The notes below the pieces were generated by a model that had not been told where the DNA came from, searched no databases, and was given only the letters and a program-made list of their open reading frames with translations. A DNA stretch of 64,000 nt from Chryseobacterium indologenes (GTDB lineage: Bacteria; Bacteroidota; Bacteroidia; Flavobacteriales; Weeksellaceae), in contig NZ_CP018786.1 in the NCBI RefSeq assembly GCF_002025665.1, positions 3,534,001-3,598,000 on the forward strand, read 5' to 3'. Position numbers and translations under genes: made by a program. Shown one piece after another: positions 24,589 to 32,892 of this stretch; position 1 is the first letter of the stretch, and each line of letters starts with the position of its first letter.

Positions 24589-26310
24589 TTAGAACAAGTA
24601 ATACAGCTGTGTTAAAGGAAGTGTCTCTGCCGGTTCACAAGTGATGTATTCACCGTCTACCGTTACTTTATAGTTTTCAGGATTCACTTCAATTAAAGGC
24701 GTCTTATCATTGTGAATAAGGTCTTTTTTACCAATATTTCTACAGTTTTTCACCGGAAGAATCATTTTTTCCAGTTTGTAAGAAGCGATTGTTCCGTTGT
24801 CGATAGAAATCTGAGAAACGAAGTTCGCGCAAGTACCAAACTTGGCTTTTCCGTGAGCGCCGAACATATTTCTGTAAATAATAGGCTGAGGCGTTGGAAT
24901 AGATGCGTTGGGATCTCCCATTTTAGCTGCAATGACAAATCCTCCTTTTACAATCATTTCCGGCTTTACTCCGAATAATGCAGGTTTCCAGATTACTAAA
25001 TCGGCTAATTTCCCTTCCTCAATGGATCCTACATATTCCGAAATACCATGTGCTATAGCTGGGTTTATGGTATATTTAGCCACATATCTTTTTGCACGAT
25101 AATTGTCATTTCCGCTATCTTTATCTTCAGCCAGATCACCTCTCTGCTCTTTCATTTTGCTCGCTGTCTGCCATGTTCTCGTAATCACTTCTCCCGGTCT
25201 TCCCATCGCCTGAGAATCTGAACTCATGATACTGAAAACCCCCATATCATGAAGGATATCTTCTGCTGCAATGGTTTCGGGACGAATACGTGAATCTGCA
25301 AACGCTACATCCTCAGGAATGTTTTTGCTCAAATGGTGGCAAACCATCAGCATGTCTAAATGTTCATCAATGGTATTGATGGTGTAAGGACGTGTAGGAT
25401 TGGTAGAAGCCGGTAATACATTCGGATACATAGCTGCTTTAATGATGTCTGGTGCGTGACCTCCACCTGCACCTTCTGTATGGAAAGTATGGATTACCCT
25501 TCCATTGATGGCTCTCATGGTATCTTCCAGAAACCCTCCTTCATTCAAAGTATCCGTGTGGATGGCCACCTGAACGTCATATTTATCAGCTACTTTCAAT
25601 GCGGCATCAATGGTTGCAGGAGTTGCTCCCCAGTCTTCGTGAATTTTTACTCCCAAAGCACCTGCTTCTACCTGCTCTTCAATAGGTTCTTCAGCTGAAC
25701 AGTTTCCTTTTCCGAAAAAACCAAGGTTCATAGGATATTCTTCTGCTGCTTCAAGCATTTTCTGCATATTGAACCTTCCGGGAGTAACCGTTGTAGCATT
25801 TGTTCCGTCATTTGGACCTGTACCACCACCAATCATTGTGGTAATTCCGCTGTAAAGAGATGTCTCAATCTGTTGAGGGCAGATGTAGTGAATGTGAGTG
25901 TCAATTCCTCCGGCCGTTACGATATACCCTTTTCCACCATGAACTTCCGTTGAAGCCCCGATAATCATATTAGGTGTTACACCATCCATCGTATCAGGGT
26001 TTCCGGCTTTTCCGATTCCTACAATCTTTCCGTCTTTGATTCCGATATCTCCTTTTACAATTCCCCAGTGGTCAATAATTACGGCTCCTGTGATACAAAG
26101 ATCCAAAACACCTTCATCTCTTTTAGCTGTCACATTCTGTCCCATTCCGTCACGAACTGTTTTTCCTCCTCCGAAAACAGCTTCGTCTCCGTAGTGCGTG
26201 AAATCTTTTTCGATTTCAATAATAATTTCAGTGTCTCCCAATCTGATTTTATCTCCGGCTGTAGGACCTAATATATTGGCGTATTGTTTTCTGTCTACGT
26301 GTAAGCTCAT
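24589..26310 (-). CDS. ureC: Urease subunit alpha
   Basis: The 573-residue catalytic subunit, which hydrolyses urea to ammonia and carbamate. All nickel ligands can be placed: His139 and His141 (GGIDTHIHY), the carbamylated Lys222 (GVKIHEDWG), His251 (AIHTDTLNE), His277 (THFTEG region, [12 protein letters not shown]) and Asp365 ([10 protein letters not shown]). The flap Cys324-His325 (MVCHHLSKN) is intact. Length and sequence are normal, so the enzyme should be active once loaded with nickel. It begins one base after the ureB stop. Cytoplasmic, in an UreABC trimer-of-trimers. Confidence 0.98.
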   Translation of the reverse strand: MSLHVDRKQYANILGPTAGDKIRLGDTEIIIEIEKDFTHYGDEAVFGGGKTVRDGMGQNVTAKRDEGVLDLCITGAVIIDHWGIVKGDIGIKDGKIVGIGKAGNPDTMDGVTPNMIIGASTEVHGGKGYIVTAGGIDTHIHYICPQQIETSLYSGITTMIGGGTGPNDGTNATTVTPGRFNMQKMLEAAEEYPMNLGFFGKGNCSAEEPIEEQVEAGALGVKIHEDWGATPATIDAALKVADKYDVQVAIHTDTLNEGGFLEDTMRAINGRVIHTFHTEGAGGGHAPDIIKAAMYPNVLPASTNPTRPYTINTIDEHLDMLMVCHHLSKNIPEDVAFADSRIRPETIAAEDILHDMGVFSIMSSDSQAMGRPGEVITRTWQTASKMKEQRGDLAEDKDSGNDNYRAKRYVAKYTINPAIAHGISEYVGSIEEGKLADLVIWKPALFGVKPEMIVKGGFVIAAKMGDPNASIPTPQPIIYRNMFGAHGKAKFGTCANFVSQISIDNGTIASYKLEKMILPVKNCRNIGKKDLIHNDKTPLIEVNPENYKVTVDGEYITCEPAETLPLTQLYYLF

Positions 26311-26311
26311 C

Positions 26312-26680
26312 TTAATGATTTTTAAAGTTTAACTCTTCAACTTTTGCAAGGCTTACTTTTTTTTGTTGTTCAGAATCTATCTGTCCGTCAACAAGATTGT
26401 TGAAGCCCATTGCTTTTTTGGTCCCTCCTATCTCTACCAGTTCCACTTCTTTTTCTTCTCCCGGTTCGAAACGTACGGCAGTACTTGCTACGATATTCAA
26501 TCTCTTTCCGAAAGCTTTTTCACGGTCAAAGCTCATCGCTTTATTGACTTCAAAAAAATGGAAGTGTGAACCTACCTGAATAGGACGGTCTCCTGTGTTT
26601 GTTACTTTTATTTTTACAGTTTTTCTGCCTTCATTGCAGATAATTGTACCTTCTTTTACAAAAATTTCTCCTGGTATCAT
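26312..26680 (-). CDS. ureB: Urease subunit beta
   Basis: The 122-residue beta subunit with the usual [13 protein letters not shown] start, the conserved [19 protein letters not shown] block and [27 protein letters not shown]. Separate beta and gamma subunits, as here, are the common bacterial form, unlike the fused forms of Helicobacter. It starts 11 bases after ureA and ends one base before ureC. The C-terminal tail ([20 protein letters not shown]) is a little longer than in enterobacteria. Confidence 0.97.
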   Translation of the reverse strand: MIPGEIFVKEGTIICNEGRKTVKIKVTNTGDRPIQVGSHFHFFEVNKAMSFDREKAFGKRLNIVASTAVRFEPGEEKEVELVEIGGTKKAMGFNNLVDGQIDSEQQKKVSLAKVEELNFKNH

Positions 26681-26691
26681 AATCAGTAGTA

Positions 26692-26994
26692 TTAGCGGAT
26701 TGGATTGTGTACGGTTACCAGCTTAGTTCCATCAGGGAAAGTAGCTTCAATCTGAACATCATGGATCATTTCTGAAACGCCTGGCATCACATCTTCTTTG
26801 GTAAGAAGGTTTGCTCCTTCCTGCATGAGTTCAGCTACTTTTTTACCATCTCTTGCTCCTTCAAGCAAAAAGTGACTGATCAGAGCTATTGATTCCGGGT
26901 AGTTTAATTTAAGGCCTCTTGCCTTTCTTTTCAGAGCGAGTTCGCCTGCCAGAAATAGCATAAGCTTCTCCGTTTCTCTCGGTGTTAAGTGCAT
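26692..26994 (-). CDS. ureA: Urease subunit gamma
   Basis: A 100-residue gamma subunit beginning [20 protein letters not shown], the family's universal start, at ATG 26992-26994. The longer frame from 27051 adds 19 residues with no family match and is rejected. The remaining signatures are [33 protein letters not shown] and the C-terminal VTVHNPIR. It is the first urease structural gene. The upstream minus-strand sequence has TTTG at about 27047 and TATTGTTTG near 27016, a rough but imperfect Bacteroidota promoter. Confidence 0.97.
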   Translation of the reverse strand: MHLTPRETEKLMLFLAGELALKRKARGLKLNYPESIALISHFLLEGARDGKKVAELMQEGANLLTKEDVMPGVSEMIHDVQIEATFPDGTKLVTVHNPIR

Positions 26995-27147
26995 AATATT
27001 TTTATTTAAAATTGGACAAACAATATCCGGTTCACCTCTCCGTAAAGGCAAACAGACATGTTCAAAAATGTAAATTGGGAATGATTGTTATGAGTCTGTA
27101 CTCGTGAGAATACAAACCATAGCAGATCATTAAAAATTGAAAAAGAA

Positions 27148-27513
27148 TTAGCAGCCCGCTATCTGCAGGGAATGATACAGAATGTACCTTGGTGCTGTAA
27201 TATAAATGCGGTTTTGAACAGCCGCAACCTGTGTATTGTAAGTGTAACCTGCAAAGAAATAGTGCAACCACTGCTGTGCAAGTATTGAGTAATCAAATTT
27301 TACTTTCTCCCAGTCATTGGAATCCTGCACATCCTGCACATCTGAAAAACTATAGATTTCAGGTTGTGTTTGCTGATCAGATTTCTGTTGTAAAAGATGA
27401 ATTTTTGAAAGGACATCAGTGTATGATTGAGTTTTCCCTTTATGTGCAAAAAGACCTGCACACAACGCTGAGAAAAATATCACAAAAGAGAAAAATAAGA
27501 CTCTTTTTTTCAT
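27148..27513 (-). CDS. Secreted or periplasmic hypothetical protein
   Basis: A 121-residue protein with a clear signal peptide (MKKRVLFFSFVIFFSALCAGLFA) and a polar mature part of about 97 residues. There are Gln-rich stretches (LLQQKSDQQTQPEIY) and FDYSILAQQWLHYFFAGYTYNT toward the C-terminus. It ends at a Cys. No family recognised. It lies upstream of ureA on the same strand with 150 bp between, and has its own long AT-rich upstream region, so it need not belong to the urease operon. Confidence 0.6.
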   Translation of the reverse strand: MKKRVLFFSFVIFFSALCAGLFAHKGKTQSYTDVLSKIHLLQQKSDQQTQPEIYSFSDVQDVQDSNDWEKVKFDYSILAQQWLHYFFAGYTYNTQVAAVQNRIYITAPRYILYHSLQIAGC

Positions 27514-27919
27514 ACCTGTTAATAATGGTGTAAAATTAGAACAATCTTATCCCTCCGGCTATCAAAAAAATTATTTAAAATGTTCAAAATCGCAACAAAT
27601 GTGAATTTATATAATTTTAACACTCTGCCATAAATCCTTTATTTACAGCAATTAATAACTGTTTTTAAACTATGACAAATATTTTATTGTCCTAATTCCT
27701 ATAATTATAACAAAATGATGCATTTTTTTCTAAAAGCTAAAGAATTATCAAAACATACCAGGGTTTAACAAAATCTATCATCAAAAAAAGCTTAAATATT
27801 ATCAGAAAACATATTTTATATTTTATTTGACAAAAACAGATGGTATTTTTTCTTTCTTTATAATTATTGTAAATTTGTATACACATCTTATTTAATTTAA
27901 TAAAATAATAAAACGTAAT
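27514..27919. promoter_or_regulatory. AT-rich divergent regulatory region before pruA
   Basis: A 406-bp region without a gene. For pruA, TAAATTTG at 27870-27877 fits the Bacteroidota -7 box (TAnnTTTG), 42 bases before the start codon. A good -33 TTTG at the usual distance is missing. On the other strand it must hold the promoter of the hypothetical gene ending at 27148. No repeats or hairpins stand out. Confidence 0.45.
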
Positions 27920-29545
27920 ATGTCAAAAGCAATTTCGCAAGTACCATTAGCGGTAAACGAGCCTGTAAACTCATACGAACCGGGATCTCCGGAAGTTAAA
28001 AGCCTTATCGACACGTATAAAAAAATGTGGGCTGAAAAGGTAGAAATCCCAATGATCATCAATGGAAAAGAAGTAAAAACTGAAACAAAAGTACAACTTC
28101 AGTCTCCACAGGATCATGCTCATGATTTCGGGTTCTACTATCAGGGTGGTATGCAGCATGTGGATGACGCTATCAACGCGGCATTGGCAGCTAAAAAAGA
28201 ATGGAATGAACTAGGCTGGGAACAGCGTGCAGCAATTTTCTTAAAGGCAGCTGATCTTTTGGCTGGTCCTTACAGAGATGTGATTAATGCAGCAACAATG
28301 ATCGGGCAGTCTAAAAATGTACACCAGGCTGAAATTGATTCTGCTTGTGAATTCATCGACTTCTTAAGGTTCAATGTAGAGTTCATGACAGAAATGTATG
28401 CTGAGCAGCCGGTTTCTGACAATGGAATCTGGAACCGTGTTGAATACAGACCATTAGAAGGATTCTGCTTTGCGGTAACTCCGTTCAACTTTACAGCGAT
28501 TTCTGGAAACCTTCCTACTTGTATGGCTATGTTAGGAAATGTAGTGGTTTGGAAGCCGTCTGACAAGCAGGTATATTCTGCAAAAGTAATCATGGATGTA
28601 TTAATTGAAGCGGGTCTTCCTGCAGGGGTTATCAATATGATCTTTACTGATGGAAAGGAAACTGCTGAAAAAGTATTGGCTCACCGTGACTTCGCTGGTC
28701 TTCACTTTACAGGGTCTACAAAAGTATTCCAGGGAATGTGGAAAATGATCGGTGATAATATCCACAACTACAGAACATATCCAAGAATCGTTGGAGAAAC
28801 TGGTGGTAAAGACTTTGTTATTGCTCACCCTTCTGCTAACGTAGAAGCTGTAGCGACTGCATTGGTAAGAGGTGCTTTCGAATATCAGGGACAGAAATGT
28901 TCTGCAGCTTCAAGAGCTTATGTACCTAAATCTCTTTGGGCTGATGTGAAAAAAGTAATGGAAGCTCAGATGAGCACCATCAAAATTGGTTCTCCGGAAG
29001 ATACTTCTAATTTTGTAAACGCTGTAATCGATAAAAATTCTTTTGAAAAATGTAAAGGATATATCGACAGAGCAAACGCTTCAGGTGAAGCTACTGTAGC
29101 TATTGGTGGTAAAGTGGATGATTCTAAAGGATGGTTCGTACACCCAACAGTAATTGAAACTACAAATCCTCAATACGAAAGTATGGTAGAAGAGATCTTC
29201 GGCCCAATCCTTTCTGTATTTGTATATGAAGATCAAGACTGGAAAGAAACTCTTAAGTTAGTAGATTCTTCTTCTCCATATTCATTGACAGGTTCTGTAT
29301 TCTCACAAGACCGTTACGCAATCAATGAAGCGTACAAAGCTTTAGAGAATGCATCTGGTAACTTCTACATCAATGATAAACCAACTGGTGCTGTAGTAGG
29401 ACAACAGCCTTTCGGTGGTGGTAGAGCTTCAGGAACTAATGATAAAGCAGGTTCTAAAATGAATCTTCTAAGATGGACCTCTGTAAGAAGCGTAAAAGAA
29501 ACGTTTGTTTCTCCAAAAAACTACAAATATCCATATTTAGGGTAA
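27920..29545 (+). CDS. pruA: L-glutamate gamma-semialdehyde dehydrogenase
   Basis: A 541-residue aldehyde dehydrogenase of the pyrroline-5-carboxylate type, the last step of proline breakdown to glutamate using NAD+. It has the long family-specific N-terminus, RVEYRPLEGFCFAVTPFNFTAISGNLP for the cofactor domain, the general-base Glu in VGETGGKDFVIAHPSA, the catalytic Cys in YQGQKCSAASRAYVP and the C-terminal PFGGGRASGTNDKAGSKMNLLRWTSVR block. All residues are intact. Length equals the mitochondrial-type enzymes. It stands alone here; proline dehydrogenase is not in the window. A strong terminator follows. Confidence 0.96.
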   Translation: MSKAISQVPLAVNEPVNSYEPGSPEVKSLIDTYKKMWAEKVEIPMIINGKEVKTETKVQLQSPQDHAHDFGFYYQGGMQHVDDAINAALAAKKEWNELGWEQRAAIFLKAADLLAGPYRDVINAATMIGQSKNVHQAEIDSACEFIDFLRFNVEFMTEMYAEQPVSDNGIWNRVEYRPLEGFCFAVTPFNFTAISGNLPTCMAMLGNVVVWKPSDKQVYSAKVIMDVLIEAGLPAGVINMIFTDGKETAEKVLAHRDFAGLHFTGSTKVFQGMWKMIGDNIHNYRTYPRIVGETGGKDFVIAHPSANVEAVATALVRGAFEYQGQKCSAASRAYVPKSLWADVKKVMEAQMSTIKIGSPEDTSNFVNAVIDKNSFEKCKGYIDRANASGEATVAIGGKVDDSKGWFVHPTVIETTNPQYESMVEEIFGPILSVFVYEDQDWKETLKLVDSSSPYSLTGSVFSQDRYAINEAYKALENASGNFYINDKPTGAVVGQQPFGGGRASGTNDKAGSKMNLLRWTSVRSVKETFVSPKNYKYPYLG

Positions 29546-29592
29546 TAAACGATAAACAATCAATGATCAATGATCATTGATAAATGATTTAC

Positions 29593-29623
29593 AGCCTCGG
29601 AATTTTTGTTTCGGGGCTTTTTT
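29593..29623 (+). terminator. Intrinsic terminator of pruA
   Basis: AGCCTCGGAA pairs with TTTCGGGGCT (two G-T wobbles) around a short T-rich loop, followed by TTTTT. About 48 bases after the pruA stop. Confidence 0.8.
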
Positions 29624-29715
29624 GTGGGATACGAGATTAGAAATTCGGGTTCAAGGTTCAAGGTTACTGGCAGTTAACAAAGTACTTTCATTTCCATAAC
29701 ACACTCCCACTAACT

Positions 29716-29785
29716 CCTAATTCCTAATCCCTAATCCCTAATCCCTAATCCCTAATCCCTATTCCCTATTCCCTGCTACCTGCTA
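29716..29785. repeat. 7-bp tandem repeat (CCTAATC type)
   Basis: Ten consecutive 7-bp units: CCTAATT, five times CCTAATC, twice CCTATTC and twice CCTGCTA. The gradient of variants suggests slippage with later change. It lies in the 345-bp gap between pruA and a small lipoprotein gene. The preceding 29632-29690 stretch (GGGTTCAAGGTTCAAGG) is also low-complexity. Confidence 0.85.
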
Positions 29786-29890
29786 CCTAACATCTTTTAA
29801 CAAACTTTACCGATATTTTACGATTCTTCAGGCCCTGTTAGGAATAATTGTTGATTTTTTCATTACGACAACACCACAAAATAGAAGAAT

Positions 29891-30112
29891 ATGAAAAAGT
29901 TATTGCTAGCAGCCGTTGGAATAGGAATATTTGCAGTGAGCTGTGGAACCAAAGAATCGACAATGTCAACGAGTAGCCGGGATTCAGCGGCAGTAGGTAA
30001 TACGCAAAAAAGTATGACGCCTACTACTACTGACACCATGACTACAAAAATGGCGAATCCTGATACTACCAAGATAAAAAGGGATTCTATGGCAACATCT
30101 CCTGTCAAGTAG
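29891..30112 (+). CDS. Small secreted lipoprotein (73 residues)
   Basis: Signal peptide MKKLLLAAVGIGIFAVSCG with a lipobox-like AVSC (Cys18). The mature part is short, Ser/Thr-rich and disordered-looking (TMSTSSRDSAA, TTTDTMTTK), with Asp-Thr-Thr-Lys and KRDSMAT toward the end. No fold or family is evident. The gene at 30434 has the same plan (lipobox, DSAVANS, TSDTSKVKTDSTK), so the two may be distant paralogues. Followed by a good terminator. Probably anchored in the outer membrane; role unknown. Confidence 0.8.
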   Translation: MKKLLLAAVGIGIFAVSCGTKESTMSTSSRDSAAVGNTQKSMTPTTTDTMTTKMANPDTTKIKRDSMATSPVK

Positions 30113-30140
30113 TAATGATAACATTCAATCTAAAAATGGA

Positions 30141-30175
30141 AAATCTGCAGATGAAAGCTCTGCAGATTTTTTTAT
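30141..30175 (+). terminator. Intrinsic terminator after the first small lipoprotein gene
   Basis: AAATCTGCAGA and TCTGCAGATTT form an 11-bp perfect stem with a TGAAAGC loop, continuing into a run of T residues. Confidence 0.85.
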
Positions 30176-30235
30176 TTTTTATGAAGAAAAGAATTTTATC
30201 CATTTTGAGTTAAAATTTATTCCTTTTATTTTTGG

Positions 30236-30300
30236 TTTTGGCTACAGCCAACAGAAGGATAATTTATCTTTAGCTGGGTTAAAACCCAGCCCTATTGAAT
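30236..30300. repeat. Double-hairpin interspersed repeat, copy B
   Basis: First hairpin TTTTGGCTACAGCCAA, second GCTGGGTTAAAACCCAGC, tail CCTATTGAAT. Compared with copy A, C-G pairs in the second hairpin have become T-A pairs on both arms, so the pairing is kept. Confidence 0.6.
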
Positions 30301-30312
30301 TTTAATAACAAG

Positions 30313-30389
30313 ATCTTTTATCTTTTATCTTTTATCTTTTATCTTTTATCTTTTATCTTTTATCTTTTATCTTTTATCTTTTATCTTTT
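30313..30389. repeat. 7-bp tandem repeat ATCTTTT, 11 copies
   Basis: Eleven perfect copies of ATCTTTT, ending eight bases before a TATATTTG promoter box and 44 bases before the start of the second small lipoprotein gene. A perfect 77-bp heptamer tract is prone to slipped-strand change in length. Confidence 0.95.
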
Positions 30390-30396
30390 TAATCCT

Positions 30397-30404
30397 TATA
30401 TTTG
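30397..30404 (+). promoter_or_regulatory. Bacteroidota -7 box immediately after the heptamer tract
   Basis: TATATTTG matches TAnnTTTG, 29 bases before the ATG at 30434. The -33 position (about 30371-30378) falls inside the ATCTTTT tract, where no TTTG exists. Confidence 0.6.
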
Positions 30405-30433
30405 ATTAACATCAACAATCAAAATTAACTATT

Positions 30434-30643
30434 ATGAGAAAATTATGGATAGGGGCAGTTCTTGGACTTCTTTTCCTTGGAAGTTGTGCTCAAAACAAAG
30501 AGAAAAGAGAGGAATATAAAGATGCCCACAATAAAGATTCTTTAAGAAACAGGATGGGTGATTCTGCCGTAGCGAACTCCATACCTTCAACCGCAACCTC
30601 TGATACTTCAAAAGTAAAAACCGACAGTACGAAAGTTAAATAA
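30434..30643 (+). CDS. Small secreted lipoprotein (69 residues)
   Basis: Signal peptide MRKLWIGAVLGLLFLGSCA with lipobox LGSC (Cys18), then a charged segment (NKEKREEYKDAHNKDSLRNRMG) and a Ser/Thr-rich tail (STATSDTSKVKTDSTKVK). No known family. Same architecture as the gene at 29891. Its promoter box directly abuts eleven copies of a 7-bp repeat, so expression may vary with repeat number. An AAATCCACAG/CTGTGGATTT hairpin at 30650-30673 follows the stop but lacks a T-run. Confidence 0.8.
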   Translation: MRKLWIGAVLGLLFLGSCAQNKEKREEYKDAHNKDSLRNRMGDSAVANSIPSTATSDTSKVKTDSTKVK

Positions 30644-30962
30644 AATCACAAATCCACAGAAATCTGTGGATTTGCACTTAAAAAAACTTGACTGAAAAAA
30701 AACCGGGCAATCAACCCCGATTATAATATATGGTTCATATTCCTGATCAGAAGAATATTTTCCTTAAAAGCTAAAAAAAGGGAATTGCAGTTTGGGCTTA
30801 CTCTTATCTTGAAAGAAGAAAATAAAAATGATAAGCTGCAGCAGAATTACATCATGTCCCGTGAAACTGACGCAAAGATATACCAGCAAAGCTTTTCTTT
30901 AAAATAATAGGTTGTTCATTTTCACGAAAATGGTAAGGTAGAATAAAAAAAACAAGTTGTTT
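30644..30962. other. Intergenic region with possible minus-strand RNA signals
   Basis: No gene is seen. Besides the hairpin at 30650-30673, the minus strand has TATCTTTG (30873-30880), which fits a promoter -7 box, and CGGG/CCCG with a following T8 at about 30700-30720, which may be a terminator for the TPR-AraC gene or for a short RNA between the two. Confidence 0.3.
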
Positions 30963-32591
30963 TTAATCATTTTCAGGAAAATGGACATTTTTGTCTGATT
31001 GATTTTCAGTATCCAGATATTTGATATAGGCTGATGGAGAGTGGTCTGTAACCGCTTTAAAGACGGCAGCAAATTTACTATGTGAAGAGAATCCGCATTC
31101 GTCAGCAAGGATACTTATCTTATATTGCCTGTACTTCTCATCATTGATCAGCTTATCTACAATATAATTGATTCTTAAACGATTTACATAGGTTTTGAAA
31201 TCTGCATTTTTATGCTGATTGATTACATAGGACAGATATTTTGTATTGGTATTCAATTCACCTGCAAGAAAAGACAGAGACATCCCTTTATTGTTATAAA
31301 GATCACCTTTTTCAAAATCTTCAAGCAGTTCAAGCAATTTCGATTCTGTCTCGGAAGTCATCAGGGAATCATTTCTTCTTCGATCTTCTTCAGAATCTTT
31401 TTCATCAATTTCTTCCACAAATATTTTCGAAAACTCAGCATCGTCAGATTGAGCTAAAGGATAATAAGTTCTGTTACTGACCATATTTAACTGAGCTCTT
31501 ATAATATTTCTGAATTTTGAACGCTGCTTTCTCTGCTTTGTCCTGAAGAAAACAAGTAAGCCTACCAGCGAGATAAACAGAATAATAATAGCTGTGTTTT
31601 TAATCAGATTCATATGCCCATCATTTTTATGACTCTTTCCTTTCAGAATCTCAGCACCTTTTGGTGTAAAACTTTGATTACGGGCCGCAATACTGTCATA
31701 AGCTCGGATATATTTCACAGCATATAGTGAAGCTTTAAAATTGTCTCCAATTCCTTCATAATAATCATTAATATTGGAATAAACAGCTTTTTTAAGCTTA
31801 AGACTTCTGGATGTATCCGCAATCTTTTCTGCTTTTTTAAGATATAACTCAGCATCTTTCCAGTTTTTCTCCTTCAGACGAATACCTCCTAAGCCATTAT
31901 ACACCAATCCCAGTGTACAACTTCCATTTTTCAGCAGGCCTTCTGCTTTTCGATAATAGTCTTCGGAAACAGAATAATCATTAAGCTTGAAATAGACATC
32001 TCCCAGCAGCTGATAAGAAGCTGCAGCTGTTCTGTTTTCGTTTTGGCTGTTTATTTTTTCAAAATATTTCAGAGATGACTCAATATTACGTATTGCATTG
32101 GGAAAATTCCCCATCTCCATTTCATAGAAGGCCATTTCCTGATTCAGCAGTCCTGCAGCTTCACTACTTTTCTGAAAATCAACAATCTGACCTGAAGCCT
32201 GAAGTCCTTTTACAATGTATTTTTTTGATCTTTCGTATAACCCTACCTGTCTATATTGTCTCGCAAGTAATCTGGTCACCACAGTCATCCATTCCGGATC
32301 ATTGATCTGATTGATTACCGAGTGGGCATTTTCACTGTAACAGATTGCTTTTTTAAGTTCACCTGCATGATGGTATAGCTCTGAAGAGAGCACAAGGCAT
32401 TTTATTTTCTCTGAAGGTTTTTGTGCCTTCATATAAAGAGAATCTGCGGTTTTGATTGCTTTGGGTAAATCTTTATAGGCGGTAACGGAAGAAGTCCTCT
32501 CACAGATGAGGTCAAAGTTATTTTTTTTCTGAGCGAATATGGGGACTGCTGTTGCCAGCAGAAATAAAAATTGCAAAAGACTTTTAGGCAT
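30963..32591 (-). CDS. TPR-containing membrane regulator with AraC-type DNA-binding domain
   Basis: A 542-residue protein from the ATG at 32589-32591, which places a clean signal peptide (MPKSLLQFLFLLATAVPIFAQ) at the N-terminus; the longer frame from 32642 is less likely. The periplasmic part is built of TPR-like helical pairs (about 60-330). A membrane helix follows (NTAIIILFISLVGLLVFF), then a cytoplasmic C-terminal AraC helix-turn-helix: SLSFLAGELNTNTKYLSYVINQH and ISILADECGFSSHSKFAAVFKAVTDHSPSAYIKYL. This architecture is common in Chryseobacterium, sensing in the periplasm and binding DNA from the membrane. Targets unknown. Confidence 0.9.
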   Translation of the reverse strand: MPKSLLQFLFLLATAVPIFAQKKNNFDLICERTSSVTAYKDLPKAIKTADSLYMKAQKPSEKIKCLVLSSELYHHAGELKKAICYSENAHSVINQINDPEWMTVVTRLLARQYRQVGLYERSKKYIVKGLQASGQIVDFQKSSEAAGLLNQEMAFYEMEMGNFPNAIRNIESSLKYFEKINSQNENRTAAASYQLLGDVYFKLNDYSVSEDYYRKAEGLLKNGSCTLGLVYNGLGGIRLKEKNWKDAELYLKKAEKIADTSRSLKLKKAVYSNINDYYEGIGDNFKASLYAVKYIRAYDSIAARNQSFTPKGAEILKGKSHKNDGHMNLIKNTAIIILFISLVGLLVFFRTKQRKQRSKFRNIIRAQLNMVSNRTYYPLAQSDDAEFSKIFVEEIDEKDSEEDRRRNDSLMTSETESKLLELLEDFEKGDLYNNKGMSLSFLAGELNTNTKYLSYVINQHKNADFKTYVNRLRINYIVDKLINDEKYRQYKISILADECGFSSHSKFAAVFKAVTDHSPSAYIKYLDTENQSDKNVHFPEND

Positions 32592-32865
32592 AGAAAAATA
32601 AATTATTATTTTGATTTTATAATAATTCATCATTATTTTCACGGGGTGTCTTTTTGTTTTTTACAAAACTAGTGATATTTTATTTTTTATTAAAATATTA
32701 TATTGAAATTTAATCATTTAACCCACAATAGTAATTTACATTAATTTTAATAATAAGACTAAAATAATAGATGATTATCTTCAATACAAGCTGATGCCTG
32801 TTTTAAAACCAAAGTTCCTGTATAATTATTTTCAATATGAACGGCTCATGTGTCATCATATTTAT

Positions 32866-32873
32866 TACATTTG
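32866..32873 (+). promoter_or_regulatory. Bacteroidota -7 box before the thioredoxin-like gene
   Basis: TACATTTG, a perfect match to TAnnTTTG, 19 bases before the ATG at 32893. It lies in a 300-bp AT-rich divergent region shared with the TPR-AraC gene; nothing else stands out there. Confidence 0.6.
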
Positions 32874-32892
32874 CATGGAATAAAAAGTTTTT

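Noticed and set aside
26995..27051. Extended N-terminus of ureA by 19 residues
   Set aside because: UreA proteins begin MHLTPRE almost universally, and the ATG at 26992-26994 gives exactly that.
29716..29785. CCTAATC units as a replicon end or telomere
   Set aside because: Only five exact units, inside a chromosome-like gene context with genes continuing on both sides.
30700..30880. Small RNA on the minus strand between the second lipoprotein and the TPR-AraC gene
   Set aside because: A promoter-like box and a T8-hairpin are present, but the hairpin is only 4 bp and may simply end the TPR-AraC transcript; kept as a note, not a gene.
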